Positions 33,361-45,390 of a DNA stretch of 64,000 nt are shown here, one piece after another. Source of the DNA: Spinacia oleracea (taxonomy: Eukaryota > Streptophyta > Magnoliopsida > Caryophyllales > Amaranthaceae); assembly GCF_020520425.1 (NCBI RefSeq), contig NC_079487.1, forward strand, positions 129,912,385 to 129,976,384. Reading direction: 5' to 3'. The notes under the pieces are model-generated. The model did not search any database. It was not told the origin of the DNA and saw only the letters and a program-made list of their open reading frames with translations. Position numbers and translations under genes: made by a program. Every line of letters starts with the position of its first letter. Within the stretch, counting starts at the first letter, position 1.

Positions 33361-34540
33361 TTTTTTTCTTCAAAAACTCAAAAAAAAAGGATAAACAATT
33401 GGAAATTAGTGTTGACAAGTTGAACCGAGAATCCTAGATTGAGCATGTGAAAGTTTGCCTCGAGCTCGACTATGATGAGTTTGAAGCTTGGCTAGAACTT
33501 GAAGGCTCGATTAAATTTGATTTGAATCTCAAAGGTTTAATTTAGTCTCAGTTTTACCTGTTTCATTTTCTACTTCAAATAGAAAAAAAAAACAGTTATA
33601 TAGTAATAAAATTCGTGATTTTTCATGAAATTTCGAATTCGAACCAAGTATAACTAAAAACCAAGGCATGACTCGTTTAGATCTCGGGCAAACCGGATTA
33701 TGAGACATAGCAGCATATTGCTATGCAAGTATGCAACACAATTTACAAAAGCATAAACTCTTAATAAAACAGATACAAATTGTCAAAAATGCTTAAAAAT
33801 TACCCGATATAATGTAAAAGTTATTTATTTTTTAGTAAAAATTTTCTTTTAATAAAGATAACCATGTGACCTGAGCTATTTTCGTTGAAAATGATAAAAC
33901 ATGTTGATATTGCCAGAATACGTCTATTTTTAACATAACACTCAATCTATCGTTCACGTCATCAATTGTCTTTAAAAAAACAAAATTAAAATTCTCCGGT
34001 TCTTCAAAGAAACGCCATCTGAATTGTCGGTTTAAAATTTTAAGTTGAATCAATTCACCACATAATCTATAAACAGTTAGTTGAAATGGCGGTTTACCTA
34101 TTTGTACTTATCAATAATTAAAAAAAAAAGAAAAAAAAAGAAGGTTGATTTGTTGGTTGACGTGGACGTAAATTGTGAATTATGTTAAAAAAAAAGGCGT
34201 ATGTTGGGATTTTCGACATCTTTAAACATCTTTTTTACGGGAAAGTGCTTACGGATCTTTAAAAAAAATCATACTCCGTATAAAAAACTAGGTAAAAATT
34301 ATCTAGGTATGCAAGTGCGTACTATCTTTCATTTTAAAAAAAATATTAGTATCTATTTTTAAAAAAAGAAAAAAAATGTTAATTTTGGATTTTTAGAATC
34401 TCTATAGTTTTTATAAGAAGTATTTTTTTCTCTCTTTTTTTTCTTTTTCTTTTCCTTTTCCTTTTCATTACTAGTGTATTCTTTTAAAAAAAATAAAGAA
34501 AATGAATTTCTCTGGTTTCTTCTCCTTCAATTTCTTCTGC
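32248..34540. other. AT-rich intergenic DNA, no gene seen
   Basis: Contains a possible CACTA-type subterminal fragment (32955-33050: repeated CCGTCGTAAAAG/ACGAC motifs), a (TA)n microsatellite at 33328-33357, and poly-pyrimidine runs near 34425-34470. No frame longer than about 70 codons with coding character. Confidence 0.6.
33328..33357. repeat. (TA)n microsatellite
   Basis: About fifteen TA units in AT-rich intergenic DNA. A similar (AT)n run at 2663-2688 forms the 5' terminal region of the 3-kb Helitron. Confidence 0.85.
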
Positions 34541-34549
34541 GAAATTTAA

Positions 34550-36012
34550 GCCATACTCCATTAGCATTTAACCCCTCTCTCTCTCCCTCTTCTACAAGTG
34601 TCTTTCTTTCTCTCTCTCTCCTCACTTTCTCCCCCTCTCTTCACTTTCTCTCTCATCTCCTCTTCTTCTTTACGAAGAAATCGCTGGTACATTGTTCATG
34701 ATCCGAATAATCACATTTATTATTTTCCTCTGAAATTTTCCCTTTTCTGGGCTTTAATTCGCAAATTGTGAGAATTCTTGGTAAGCTCAAATGTTTCGAT
34801 CCTTACAACCTCTCAAATACTTAGATTATTGCTTGATTAATTTTGTTTCAGAATATAAAATTTTGTTGATGTAATTTGGGGGTTTTTTCTGCTCAATTTA
34901 ATTTTTTTGACGAGGTTCTGTTTGAATTTCACTAATTTTCATCCTACATTAATTATTTTGATTAATTCTTGAGAAAATATCTAATCTTTTTCTTGTTCAG
35001 TGTGTTATAGTTACATTCTTGTTCGCAATTTTTATTTATGTTTGTAATTTCTTAATAGAAATGGTTAAATTCTTTGAAATTCGTCTGCTTGATCCTTTTT
35101 ATTTAGGTTAATCTGCGTTTTTCTTGTGAATCCTGGATAATAAAAAGCACTGGTATTAATTGAAATGTTATTTGTATAATTATTTGATGATTTTTTTAAT
35201 TTGTTTATTAATTTCCAATGAGCATTTGGTAAATTTTACATTTTAGCCAAGAGAGGGAAGAACTTGATACAGATTCAGGCTTTCTGGGTTGTATCAGTAA
35301 TAGTATTTCCTATGTTATTCTGACCGACTGTTAATTTTCACCTCGAGTACCCGTATCGGATATTGTACATTTAAACTGTTACTCACTCCATTTTGGATCA
35401 AATCCTGCATATTTGATCCCTGTACTCATATCCATGTCCAAACCTTTAACATAGCAATCTTTCTGCCTGTAGAGTATGAAACTGGATATCTTTTTGTTTG
35501 TTTCTTTATTGGGTAATTGCTCTTTTTGTTTGTTCTTGTGACATTTTAATTTGAATTTTTGTTTCTTTCTTATCATGAATTTTTTTGGGTATTTAAAGTT
35601 GGATTTTTAGTGATTAGCTGATTTTGTGTTTTGCAGGTGTCTCGCATGGGACAGAGTAGAAGTAAATGGAAACGGAACTTGATAAGTGGGTTATTTGCTT
35701 TTCTGTAAAGTAAACCAATTTCGTGTTTAAGCGACTTTGTTTTCCTGCTGGTGGGTTTTAGATGGTACCAGTTGAGTGAGGCAGCTCGTAGCGGCTGAAT
35801 CTAAGCATGTTGATAGAATTTCCGTTGGATTTTGTAAATCTTTATGATGAGAAGCAGGTCTTCGACAAAATTTTTCATAGTGTGGTACAATTGAACACTA
35901 GCCTTCATATACAAGCAATTGACACAGACTTTGTTCCCAAAGAAAGCTATGCCTGGAGGTTGTTAGAGGTCCATTGACAGTTTTGTTTCGGGCGTGATCC
36001 AATTTTTTAATA
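34550..36012 (+). promoter_or_regulatory. Long, intron-split 5' leader of the MHK kinase with upstream ATGs
   Basis: A CT-rich segment at 34570-34680 is typical of plant 5' untranslated regions. A likely donor (CTTG|GTAAGC, 34781) pairs with an acceptor (TTTGCAG|GTGTC, 35636), leaving a second leader exon from 35637 up to the start codon. That exon contains at least six upstream ATGs: 35646 (20 codons), 35666 (15), 35762 (5), 35807 (56 codons, ending 35977), 35844 (16) and 35949 (5). None is in frame with the kinase without a stop. They would be expected to reduce translation of the kinase unless removed by alternative splicing. The leader model is inferred. Confidence 0.55.
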
Positions 36013-39000
36013 ATGGACAGGTCAGTTTCATGCTGTGTTGAATTCGCAATGGAAAGAAATTAGTTTAACTGTTTAACTGATTAACCTGCACCTGTTATCA
36101 TTGTCATTCCACGTTTTCTTTACTGCTGATGTCATTTCTTGCAGATATAAACTTTTGAAAGAGCTTGGAGATGGAACTTGTGGAACTGTATATAAGGCTG
36201 TCAATAGAGAGAGTTATGAGATTGTAAGGCATTCTTTCAAATTCTCGTGCTAGTGTCATCATTTTTTCATGCAACAGTTCGAAGAACAATAAATCTATAA
36301 TTTTGTTTCTGCTTATAAGTCAAGATTCTCTCCTTAGATTAATCATGCTCTCTTCACCAGCACCACTAAATCAATGTTTCTTACTAGCTGAATATTAGAT
36401 CTGTGTTATTCAAGATGAGCATTTGGTTAATTTTGTTGGTAATATTTGTCTCATTTCTAAAGTTGGCGACGTACCGCTTGCTGGTATAATATGTATACTT
36501 TCTCATCTCAGTTATCTTATCCATATTTTCTTATAGAGGATATTCATAGTTCATCTTATGTTATCCTCTCCCACGTTCATCACATAAATCAGCACCTGCA
36601 TATCACAAGCATCTCTGAAACTTTTTGCTGCTATAATTCTTAAGCCTATTTAGCTCAAAGTCTAGTGGGAAACCCTTCACCGTGATCTTCTTTTCCTCAA
36701 CTTTTATGGACAACAGTGCACCCTTTTCAAATAAGAAAATACTGATTTTACTTTCTTTTGTTTCATTGTGACTTGTGTTTGCTCTTTGTGTACTTCTCTC
36801 TTTATCTATTTGCCTTTTTGGGTTAGGGGTTGAATTTGTCCTTGGAATTAGTTTGTGAGACTGATAGATGAACTGATCTTAAATATACAGGTTGCTGTCA
36901 AGAAAATGAAGCGGAAGTACTATTTTTGGGAAGAATGTGTAAATTTGAGGGAAGTGAAGGTACTTTATATGTTCCATGGTTAATCTTAAAATAATGAATA
37001 CTGCAGGTTATGCTTGTGGCACGATTTACTTTCAGCCTGTGATAGGATCCTGACAAGCTACCTACTTCTTTTGCAGTCTCTCCGTAGAATGAGTCATCCC
37101 AACATCATAAAGCTGAAAGAAGTAGTACGAGAAAATAATGAGCTGTTTTTTATATTTGAATACATGGTATGTTTCTAATCATCTTGTTATTTGCAATCTT
37201 GATTCTTGAGTAACATTTGTACCTGTTTAGATACTGACTTAACTTTAGTTTCAAGCTAGATATGCCTATTGGTTCCCAGTATACCTCTCTTAAATTTGGA
37301 TTAGAAAACAATGAAAAGTGATTGGTGGATTTGAGCAGTGAAGGAATTCATCAAAATAAAGCTTAGTTCCATCCTTCAGTTACTGTTGGTTTCCAAATAA
37401 TATACTTACTCTCATTTGACACCATCAAGTGTAATTTTTTAGGTTGCATAAATAATTTTCTGATATTGTACCCTGCTAAAAGGATAAATTAGCTCGGGAG
37501 AGCCAATTTCTGATGTTGATTTGTCTTTTTGTTTACCATTATATCCCTCGTGGCTAATCTCAGCATTGACAAAATGCAGTGCATGAGTGAGCCAAATTGA
37601 GGAAGAGAGATGATGAAGGGCTTTAGAATCTTCAGATTATTATGTAGATTGTAGAGTATATCCAATCACTTGGCTAAAGATGAATAGATGATTTAGGACT
37701 TTGAAATGATTTGGCTGCAGAGGAATTATGGCAGGCTAGTTGACCAATAATTGCTGTTTTAGACTTATTATCAGTCTAGTCACACACTACTCACACCATG
37801 TTTTCAGAGTCACACACTACTCACACCATGTTCTCTTCTGAGTGCGTGTTTTCACATGTACTCTGTATATATTAGAATGTGTAACTGTTAGGATCGCAAT
37901 AACTTTCTTACATGATAACTTAGTTAGCATTATGAACCTGTATTTATCTCAGGAATACAACCTTTATCAATTAATGAAGGAGCGGCATAGACCATTTTCG
38001 GAACAGGAGATAAGAAACCTTTTGACTCAGGTTCTTCAAGGACTGACACATATGCATAGGAATGGATACTTTCATCGGGATCTAAAACCTGGTATGATGT
38101 TTAGTTATGCTGGCTTTCAGCATATCATAAGTTTCACTTATGTCTATTAAATACTTTTAGTTTTTTACTTCTATATGTGCCTTATTTTTACCCTAACCTT
38201 CTATTTTTTGTTTTTTTTAGAGAATCTTCTTGTTACAAATGATGTGATCAAAATTGCGGATTTTGGACTCGCCAGAGAACTTTCATCAATGCCTCCTTAT
38301 ACTGATTATGTTTCAACGCGCTGGTGAGTTTTTAATTTATTCTGCCCCGCTGGTTATGTCTATACTTTTAAACATGTACTTCTATTCTCCTGTATTATCA
38401 TGTGATTTTTTCATGTATGGCTGCATCTTCCATGATGCATATAAGCTGTACATCATCTCTTATGGAATTTTGAATTGTCTTCCAGGTATCGGGCCCCAGA
38501 AGTTCTGTTAAAGTCTTCAACCTATACTCCTGCTATTGGTTTGTTCTCTTGAGTCTCTTTCACCCTTGCTGTTTCTATCTGATGGTTTTTTGATTAATTT
38601 CAGGGTTTTGTGTTCTGCATTACCATGATAAATTTTCTCACTGTCTGTCTGTCTGTCTGTATCATCGTGGATTGTGGATATCCTATCGTATTTTTATGGA
38701 ATTTGCATTATTAGAGAAATATGAAAGGCCGGAACTATAAAACTGCTAAAAACGTATGATTTTTTTTTGTTTTTTTTGACATGTTGCTTAACAACACATC
38801 CTCCATAGTTTGTAGAGTACATATGAAGCTCCAACAAGGTTCTCTGTGGTATTAGTTTTGAGTTTTTTATTATATTGGAGGATTCTGTTCTGAAATATTG
38901 TATATCTTGCAGCAGTTAAACTCAACTACCTGCTAAATTAATCATGGATTTCGTATTGTCAGTTCTATATTAATATCCATTAGAACAAAAAATTTAATAC

Positions 39001-41983
39001 TCGTAGTTGGGTGCACTTGTGATCCTGGTTTTCTCTATTGGGCTAACACGGGGATGGTTTTGCAGTCTGTTGTATCCGTGTTTTGTCTCTGTGCAAGTTT
39101 ATATACATGCTTAGCTTCATGTAGAAATGTATTCAAACTATGTGGCTTATTTATCAAATACGATTCCAATTACTTCATTAATTTGGTATATACTGTCTTT
39201 CTCATGCAAGCTGTTAAGTGATTTATGTATTATTGCAGATATGTGGGCTGTTGGTGCAGTGCTTGCCGAACTCTTCAACCTGTGTCCAATCTTCCCTGGA
39301 GAAAGGTAATGTTTGTTTTAATCATAGTGTTCTGCTGTGAAAAGATAAATACTTTGTAGAGTTCCTTTTTTTTGTTTTTGAGGGAAACTTTGTAGAGTTT
39401 CTTCAGTTGATTGTACACATTCTTGGGGTGTTTATTTCGCCGAATAGTTTGTAACATTGTACCATTGGGAAAATTCAATAATGAATATGGTTTATGTTAT
39501 TTTCCTTATAACCTAATAATTTGCTTGATAATGATTGCTTCTGCCCTTTGCTTTTTTGTGTCTGAGACTCTGAGGGGGTTGGAGAGAGGAAATTAGATAC
39601 TTGCATTTATGGTTTTTGTCCAAAGGAATGAAATGTTTGTCTGTGAGGAGTATGCTCTATACTATTTTCATGTTTCCAGGGTCTTTTTTCAAAGAAAAAT
39701 GGGCTTGTACCATGTATAGGAACATAAGGGCGTATATGACCTTCAAAGTATCAGAATACCGGCATAATGCAAGTTACATATCGTCGATAATGATGAGGAG
39801 TCCATGTAAAAGCCTTAATTTGCTTCTTTTTATATGAAAGACAAAATTGTTTCTCTGGAAAAATATAAGACACATGACTACAATTTGGCCCAAACATTTA
39901 CTTCCTGGTACTTGGGGAAGTTACTTGATTTTGAACAGTGTGCCTTATGCATACCCTTAAATCCTTTATATATTTCTTTTCTAGTTCATGCCTATTAGTT
40001 GAGAACTGGATTAAAGTGTTTTTGTTACTTTTATGATTAATTCTGGTATCTGGTGATGTCGCTGATATGGCATCTATGAACAGTGAAACAGACCAGCTGT
40101 ACAAAATATGCTGTATACTTGGTGCTCCAGATTGGACTGTGTTTCCCGAAGCAAAGAACATTACGCAATTAATCAATATTAGTTATTCAGAGGTGAGATA
40201 TATTCTTATCGGTTACTTATGAAGCATTTGCACTGTTTCTGTAGCTTAATGGTGGGTTTTTCCTGATATTTGTAGATTTTGCCTGCGAATCTGTCCGAAA
40301 TCATACCAAATGCTAGCTGGGAAGCTGTTGATCTTATTAGAGTATGTGTTCCTTAGTGTTGAAAATTTGTGCTTGGTTAAGTTATGGTCATTGCTTTTTG
40401 CTTGTTATTTGTGCATGTGAGGGAGTCTGAATTTATGATGCTTTTCTTGATTGACAGCAACTGTGTTCTTGGGATCCACTTAAGAGGCCAACAGCAGAAC
40501 AGGCTTTGCAACACCCATTCTTCCATGTATGTAATGATGCAAATTTAAGTTTCATAATATCTCTCTTGGTTGATCGATATAGATATTCTTACATAAGCTA
40601 TGGCAGGTTGCTTTGTCGGTGCCTCGTCCAATTCACGACCCCTTTCAGAACAAGCCAGAGTATACAAGTAAGTTGTAACCACCACTTCTCTGTATAACCA
40701 GCTTTCACTAATTCTTTGATGATGTTTAATCGCCCTTTTTTTTCAAAACAGAATCAAAGCCAAATCTTGAACTAAACCTATGGGACTTCGACAGCAAACC
40801 AGATGATTGTTTCCTCGGGTTGACATTGGCTGTGAACCCTGGTGTTTCTGATTTAGGTGAGATAACTATGTCTTAAAACAGAAGTTAAACTGGATAATGA
40901 TAGCCATTTTTTAAGATGATAGCACCACAATCTATTATTAGATTACTGAAAACCAAAGAATTGAACCAATCTGTATGTTATGCTAGTGAAAAGGAGTGTG
41001 AGAATTAAGAGGCATGTTAATGGGACTATTTCTAAATCTTTCTGGTTGTTTTCTAAAATTGTTGATCCTTTGGGAAATGAAGATGCTTTTGGCTCCTTGC
41101 TCTTTTTCTTGGTTGGAGACTAATTTACATGAAGTACTTGACAAATGAATGAGTCACTGACAACTAGTTGATTGACCATTAACTTCACTTTATGTTGTTT
41201 ACTCTCTAAATTGCAATTTTGAGAGAGTGCTTTCGATTTTTTTTTTGTTTGATTATATGCAAGTTTAAGATATTATGTTCCAGATTTGACTTCATTTTTA
41301 CATGTCCCAGCTTTAGATGTTGTTTACTCTCTTGATTTACTTCCCCTAATCTGTAAACCCTAAAAGTTATGATGGTATTGCTTTGTGCAGAGATGGGACC
41401 TAGTGTACCTGGAAGCGCACGGCAGGTTAGTGCATGAATCAATTGCTCAGTAGAGCAACTGGCAGTGTTGTATTTTGTTTTGAAATTAGCTGATCATCTA
41501 AAGCTGTATATTTTACCTTTCAGGATATATATTTTTGTTCCAGTTTCCAGGATCATCCACAGCAGTCAGGTAATTCTTGCATAACCATTTTGTGTTATAC
41601 AAAAAGTTAGAATATGCTGCTACGTGTTTCTCAATTCTCTGTGAGTAACTGAAAACTGACGTGTGTTTTCTTACTCCAGTTTTCTGGTCACTTTTTTCAC
41701 CTTGCCGAAATGGCGTGCCTCATCCAGTTGATCCCTCATTGTCACTTTCATTCAGGTTGGTGGATTAACTCTTGAATATTTTTATCACTGTTTTAAGGAA
41801 TTTGTTATCGGATTTGAGCACTAACTGAAATCTGATCTCACTTGTAGCAGTTCAATTACACAACAACCTCCAATAGCAGTTCCTCATTCAGGAGGCTTCG
41901 GCCTTGCAGCTTTGCAGCCAGGTATTTTAGATGGCCCATTGTTGACTGTTTCCTCCCCTCTTCAGCCAAGTCATTACCTCTGA
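36013..41983 (+). CDS. MHK: MHK-type protein kinase (RCK/MAK family; CDKF-4-like)
   Basis: Sixteen coding exons: 36013-36020, 36145-36223, 36891-36959, 37077-37166, 37953-38091, 38221-38323, 38486-38538, 39239-39305, 40084-40192, 40276-40341, 40458-40526, 40607-40667, 40752-40856, 41391-41425, 41524-41569, 41680-41755, with a last exon 41848-41983 (17 segments, the first only 8 bp). Phases agree throughout and give 436 aa; Arabidopsis MHK is about the same size. Kinase motifs are complete: Gly loop GDGTCG (11-16), VAVK with Lys33, HRDLKPEN (Asp125), DFG (142-144), activation-loop TDY (156-158, the RCK-family TxY) and [12 protein letters not shown]-terminal tail ([23 protein letters not shown]) is the plant MHK signature. 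Likely a Ser/Thr kinase activated by TxY phosphorylation; plant role poorly known. The final acceptor TAGCAG is a NAGNAG that could drop one Ser. Confidence 0.93.
38641..38661. repeat. (CTGT)n microsatellite in an MHK intron
   Basis: CTGTCTGTCTGTCTGTAT, about four and a half tetranucleotide units. Confidence 0.7.
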
Positions 41984-43182
41984 AGTAACTCAATCTTTAA
42001 CTTGTTTACTTCTTTTTCTTTTTGAACAATCTGGAGGGAGCACAGAGATGTAATTATTTTTATTTATTTTCCTAATTTCTTCTCCAAAACACAAACAAAT
42101 ATTGTGGTACGGAGGGAGGGATCACAGTGATTTGTGAATATGTTAAAGCACTTAACACAAGAATCAAGAATCAAGAATATGCATTCCTTTCTAACTTATT
42201 CAACCAATTTGCACACTCTGAATTATCTCCAGTCACCATCTTTTCACCGTAGTAGGACAGTCGGCCAGTCGGGTTGGATTCAGATCAAATCAATTTTTTA
42301 TTTTTTTTCCGTATAGAGAATGTAAACAGTTGAATGAAATCGTGCAACATGCGCGACTACACATAACGGCTGTTTTTTTTTTTTTTTTTAATATATACGT
42401 AACACTGTAACAGTTCATTTCTGTACAGATTTACAGATGGAATGATGAAGTTCGAAATGAGAATTTTATACTTCATGCCAAGGATTATTATTCACAAAAA
42501 GCTGTTGCTTAATTTTTGTTTGGCAAGTTGAAAAAATAATGTGCATTTGAATTCCCAACAAACCCAAGTTGTATCCCCTACCACCCAAAATTTCCAAAAG
42601 GTCAAAAGCGTGGGTGTGATGAGCATGAGCTGTTTGATAGCAACCACCCCAACCACCCTAAATTAATTAATTAATTAATTAATTAAAAAATAAATAAATA
42701 TTTGATGGCTGCCATATCATAGATCAATTTGAACTCAAGACATCCACATTATTTTGTTAAAGGTACACCAACAGTGGACAATCTTTCATTGACATCCTGT
42801 TTTAGGTGTGCCAATCTTGCACGAGAGGCATTCAATATTTCAATGTATCTTTTTCCTTTGCATTTACTTTTATAAAAACATCTCGCAATATCACGAATCT
42901 TTGAAAGGACGGAATGATTTATCCAATTGAGCTTTTCCTACGCATTTAAATCTTTTAACTTGTCTTTGGTAGTACATTATACTTTGGACTCCATATGAGA
43001 TTTCCTTATTTTTCATTTCGAATAACCTATCTTGAACAATTGAACTTGTATAACTGTTCTTTGATGGTACTCCGTTTGTTCCATAATGATCAGGGTCATA
43101 TCCGGCAATTTGGAGATCTTGTGCTAAATATATATTTGGCCTCTACGAATTTTTACGAGCAATTATTTAATGTAAATACATA
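41984..43182. other. 3' flank of MHK and intergenic DNA, no gene seen
   Basis: Includes the probable 3' untranslated region of the kinase, a T16-type run near 42374, and an (AATT)n microsatellite at 42660-42686. Frames present are short and without coding character. Confidence 0.55.
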
Positions 43183-43509
43183 CTCCCTCCGTCCCGGAAT
43201 ACTCGACCCGCTTTGATCGGCACAGAGTTTAAGAGACTTGAATTGACTTATTTAATTTAATAGGTAATAGTTGATAGTGGGGTATTATTTTAATGTAGTT
43301 AGTGGGAGGTGGGTTAAGAGGTGGGGTTGGGGAGAGTAGGGGTTGAATTTTTAATTATTTTTTGTATGGAGTAGGGGGTAGGTGGGTTAATAGGGGTGGA
43401 GTGAGAAATAATATAATATTGTTAGAATATTTCCATTTTTAGAAACAGGTCAAGTATTAAGGGACGGCCCGATAAGGAAAACAGGTCAAGTATTCCGGGA
43501 CGGAGGGAG
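43183..43509. mobile_element. Complete Stowaway MITE
   Basis: Terminal inverted repeats CTCCCTCCGTCCCGGAATAC and GTATTCCGGGACGGAGGGAG are near perfect, with TA at 43181-43182 and 43510-43511; 327 bp. This is the reference copy against which the split element at 1265 was read. Confidence 0.9.
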
Positions 43510-43545
43510 TAAATATTATATTAATATTGTTTTACTTATACAAAA

Positions 43546-44006
43546 CTAGTTGTTGGACCGTGCGCTAACGCGCACGATCCCCCAAGGTATACAAATTTAT
43601 TTTGCAGAAATGTTACATAAAATACTAATATTTACAAATTTACGTTAAATTATAGAAAAGCAATGCTAAAGTTCGATTTGCATGTAATTAATAATATGAA
43701 ATCATACATATGTTTACTATATTTGTGTCATTGATATTGTAGCATTTCACAAGCAACATTGATAGGAGAGACGAGAGGGCGGAGAAAGCTAGGTTAGAAA
43801 GAGTGACAGGAGAAATTCGGTGGAATGGTTATTGGGTTGCCAACAAAAGGAAGAAGAAAAGGCAAAAGAGAGAAAAAAGAGAGAGGAGACAAATGGTAAT
43901 GAGATGGCCAAGAGTATAATTGTCTTACACTATTGATTAGAATAAGACAAAAATAATTAAGGCACAAAATGGGGGTAAAATAATAAGTGCACTATTGGGT
44001 TAATAG
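43546..44006 (-). mobile_element. Helitron 3' end (minus strand), 5' end unresolved
   Basis: On the minus strand a hairpin (CGTGCGCGTTAGCGCACG) is followed by GTCCAACAACTAG and host T, a Helitron terminus. Going right, the element is interrupted by the hAT MITE at 44007-44537 and I could not find a convincing TC end; a true end beyond 44.5 kb is possible. Confidence 0.6.
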
Positions 44007-44537
44007 TAGACCTGTCAAAAATCGACCCGACCTGAAAACCGACCAGAAAATACTGGGTCCTGAACAAGATTTTGTGACCCGTAACCCGATTTTATCCGAA
44101 CCCGAGCAACCCAAAAAGTAATGGGTCAAAATCTGACCGAACCCGTTTTGGACCCGACCGATTGAAAATCATTGTATTAATAGTAAAAAAATATGAGATT
44201 ATGAGAAAATTTAAAGCATAATAAACACGTTTTTTTTTACTATTGTTGTGTGTAATATGATTTTAATTTGAATTATACGCCATTTTATGGTTGAATTTGG
44301 CTAAATATAAACTTGTGTGGGAAAATTTGTTAATTTGTGCCCAAATTTTGTATATTTATGACCTAAATTAAGGAAAACATAATGCGCATTTTAAAATCTC
44401 TCAACCCGTTGGGTCGACCCGAACCCGAAAGTCCCGGGTCTTGAACAAGCCTTTGTAAACCCGGGCCCGAAAGTGACCAATCCGATTCGAAAATAATTTT
44501 TTACAACCCAACCCGACTGACCTGTTTGGCATGTCTA
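44007..44537. mobile_element. hAT-type MITE, 531 bp
   Basis: Ends TAGACCTGTCAAAA and (complement) TAGACATGCCAAA are flanked by GTTAATAG (43999-44006) and GTGAATAG (44538-44545), an 8-bp target duplication with one change. Subterminal regions are rich in CCCGACC/GGGTC repeats. The element at 62456-62758 has matching ends. Confidence 0.8.
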
Positions 44538-44855
44538 GTGAATAGTAATAAAAGTTCAAGACTTTATAAGTGTTAAGATATAGAGTCAAATTAATAAGGT
44601 TTAACGTTTTATGTGTGTTGGTTTGAGAAAATAATTGGTTTGATGGAAATGAAAAAACCAATTTAAAAAGGGGGGCAAGCAAGGAATTGAGGTCTAGTCT
44701 CAATTGCTACATTTATTAGTCTTTGCCAACTGAGACAAACATTACATTAATATTTTATAAATAGGTTGTTAAATATATAATATTGGTTGTTGGGGGTTTA
44801 ACCAACAAAATTTATTTTTTGGCATAATAACCGCATAAAATGTCTAACGGGGCAA

Positions 44856-45153
44856 CACTGAGGGAGGTAACTATGTGCCTAATGTTGAGGAAGTACAAGC
44901 GCATATAAGATATGTATGGGCAAATACATATCAGAATAAAAGACAAAATAGGAAAAAGGACAAAAATGAAATTAAATGGTACTTTTGTAAACAAAAATGG
45001 TACTTTTTTTTACAGAATGATACTTTTTTTAGCGAATGGTACTTTTTTAAATATGAATGGTACTTCTTTTTTTGTCTTTTAGCTATTTGTCTTTTAATTG
45101 ATATGTGTATTTCCACACATATGTGATATGCGAAAAAACAACCTCCCGTAGTG
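44856..45153. mobile_element. Long-TIR MITE with internal ATGGTACTTTTTT repeats
   Basis: Left CACTGAGGGAGGTAA and right TCCCGTAGTG ends are inverted, and deeper parts also pair (CGCATATAAGATATGTATGG with CACACATATGTGATATGCG; AAAAGACAAAATAG with CTATTTGTCTTTT). The centre (44976-45070) has five spaced copies of ATGGTACTTTTTT-like sequence. The ends resemble CACTA-type, but I see no target duplication. Confidence 0.65.
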
Positions 45154-45295
45154 TTTGTGCGCAAATGGTAAAACAGGAGAAAATAATTTTCAATCTCCTC
45201 AAACACCAAATCTACCAAAATCGTAGTCGCATGCGGCATGTCCTCTCCTCCTCCCACATCCTCCTCCTCTTTAAACCCTAACATCAAAAGCAACA

Positions 45296-45390
45296 TCTTG
45301 TAGTTGTAGTTGTAGTTGTAGTTGTATCACCACCCCTAGTCGGCGGCGCCCTTGCCAACCACCTCTCCTTCAACGCTGCTGCTATTTTCG
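45296..45390 (+). promoter_or_regulatory. Possible 5' leader exon of the FMC1-like gene, with (GTAGTT)n
   Basis: A (GTAGTT)5 microsatellite at 45298-45326 is followed by GC-richer sequence ending in a donor-like TTTTCG|GTAATT (about 45390). An acceptor-like TTGTGCCAG at 46951 would place a 1.56-kb leader intron before the coding start at 47005. Inferred from sequence only. Confidence 0.35.

Noticed and set aside
44931-45296. 121-codon minus-strand frame with repeated KKYHS residues
   Set aside because: It lies over the ATGGTACTTTTTT repeats of a MITE; the protein pattern merely translates the array.
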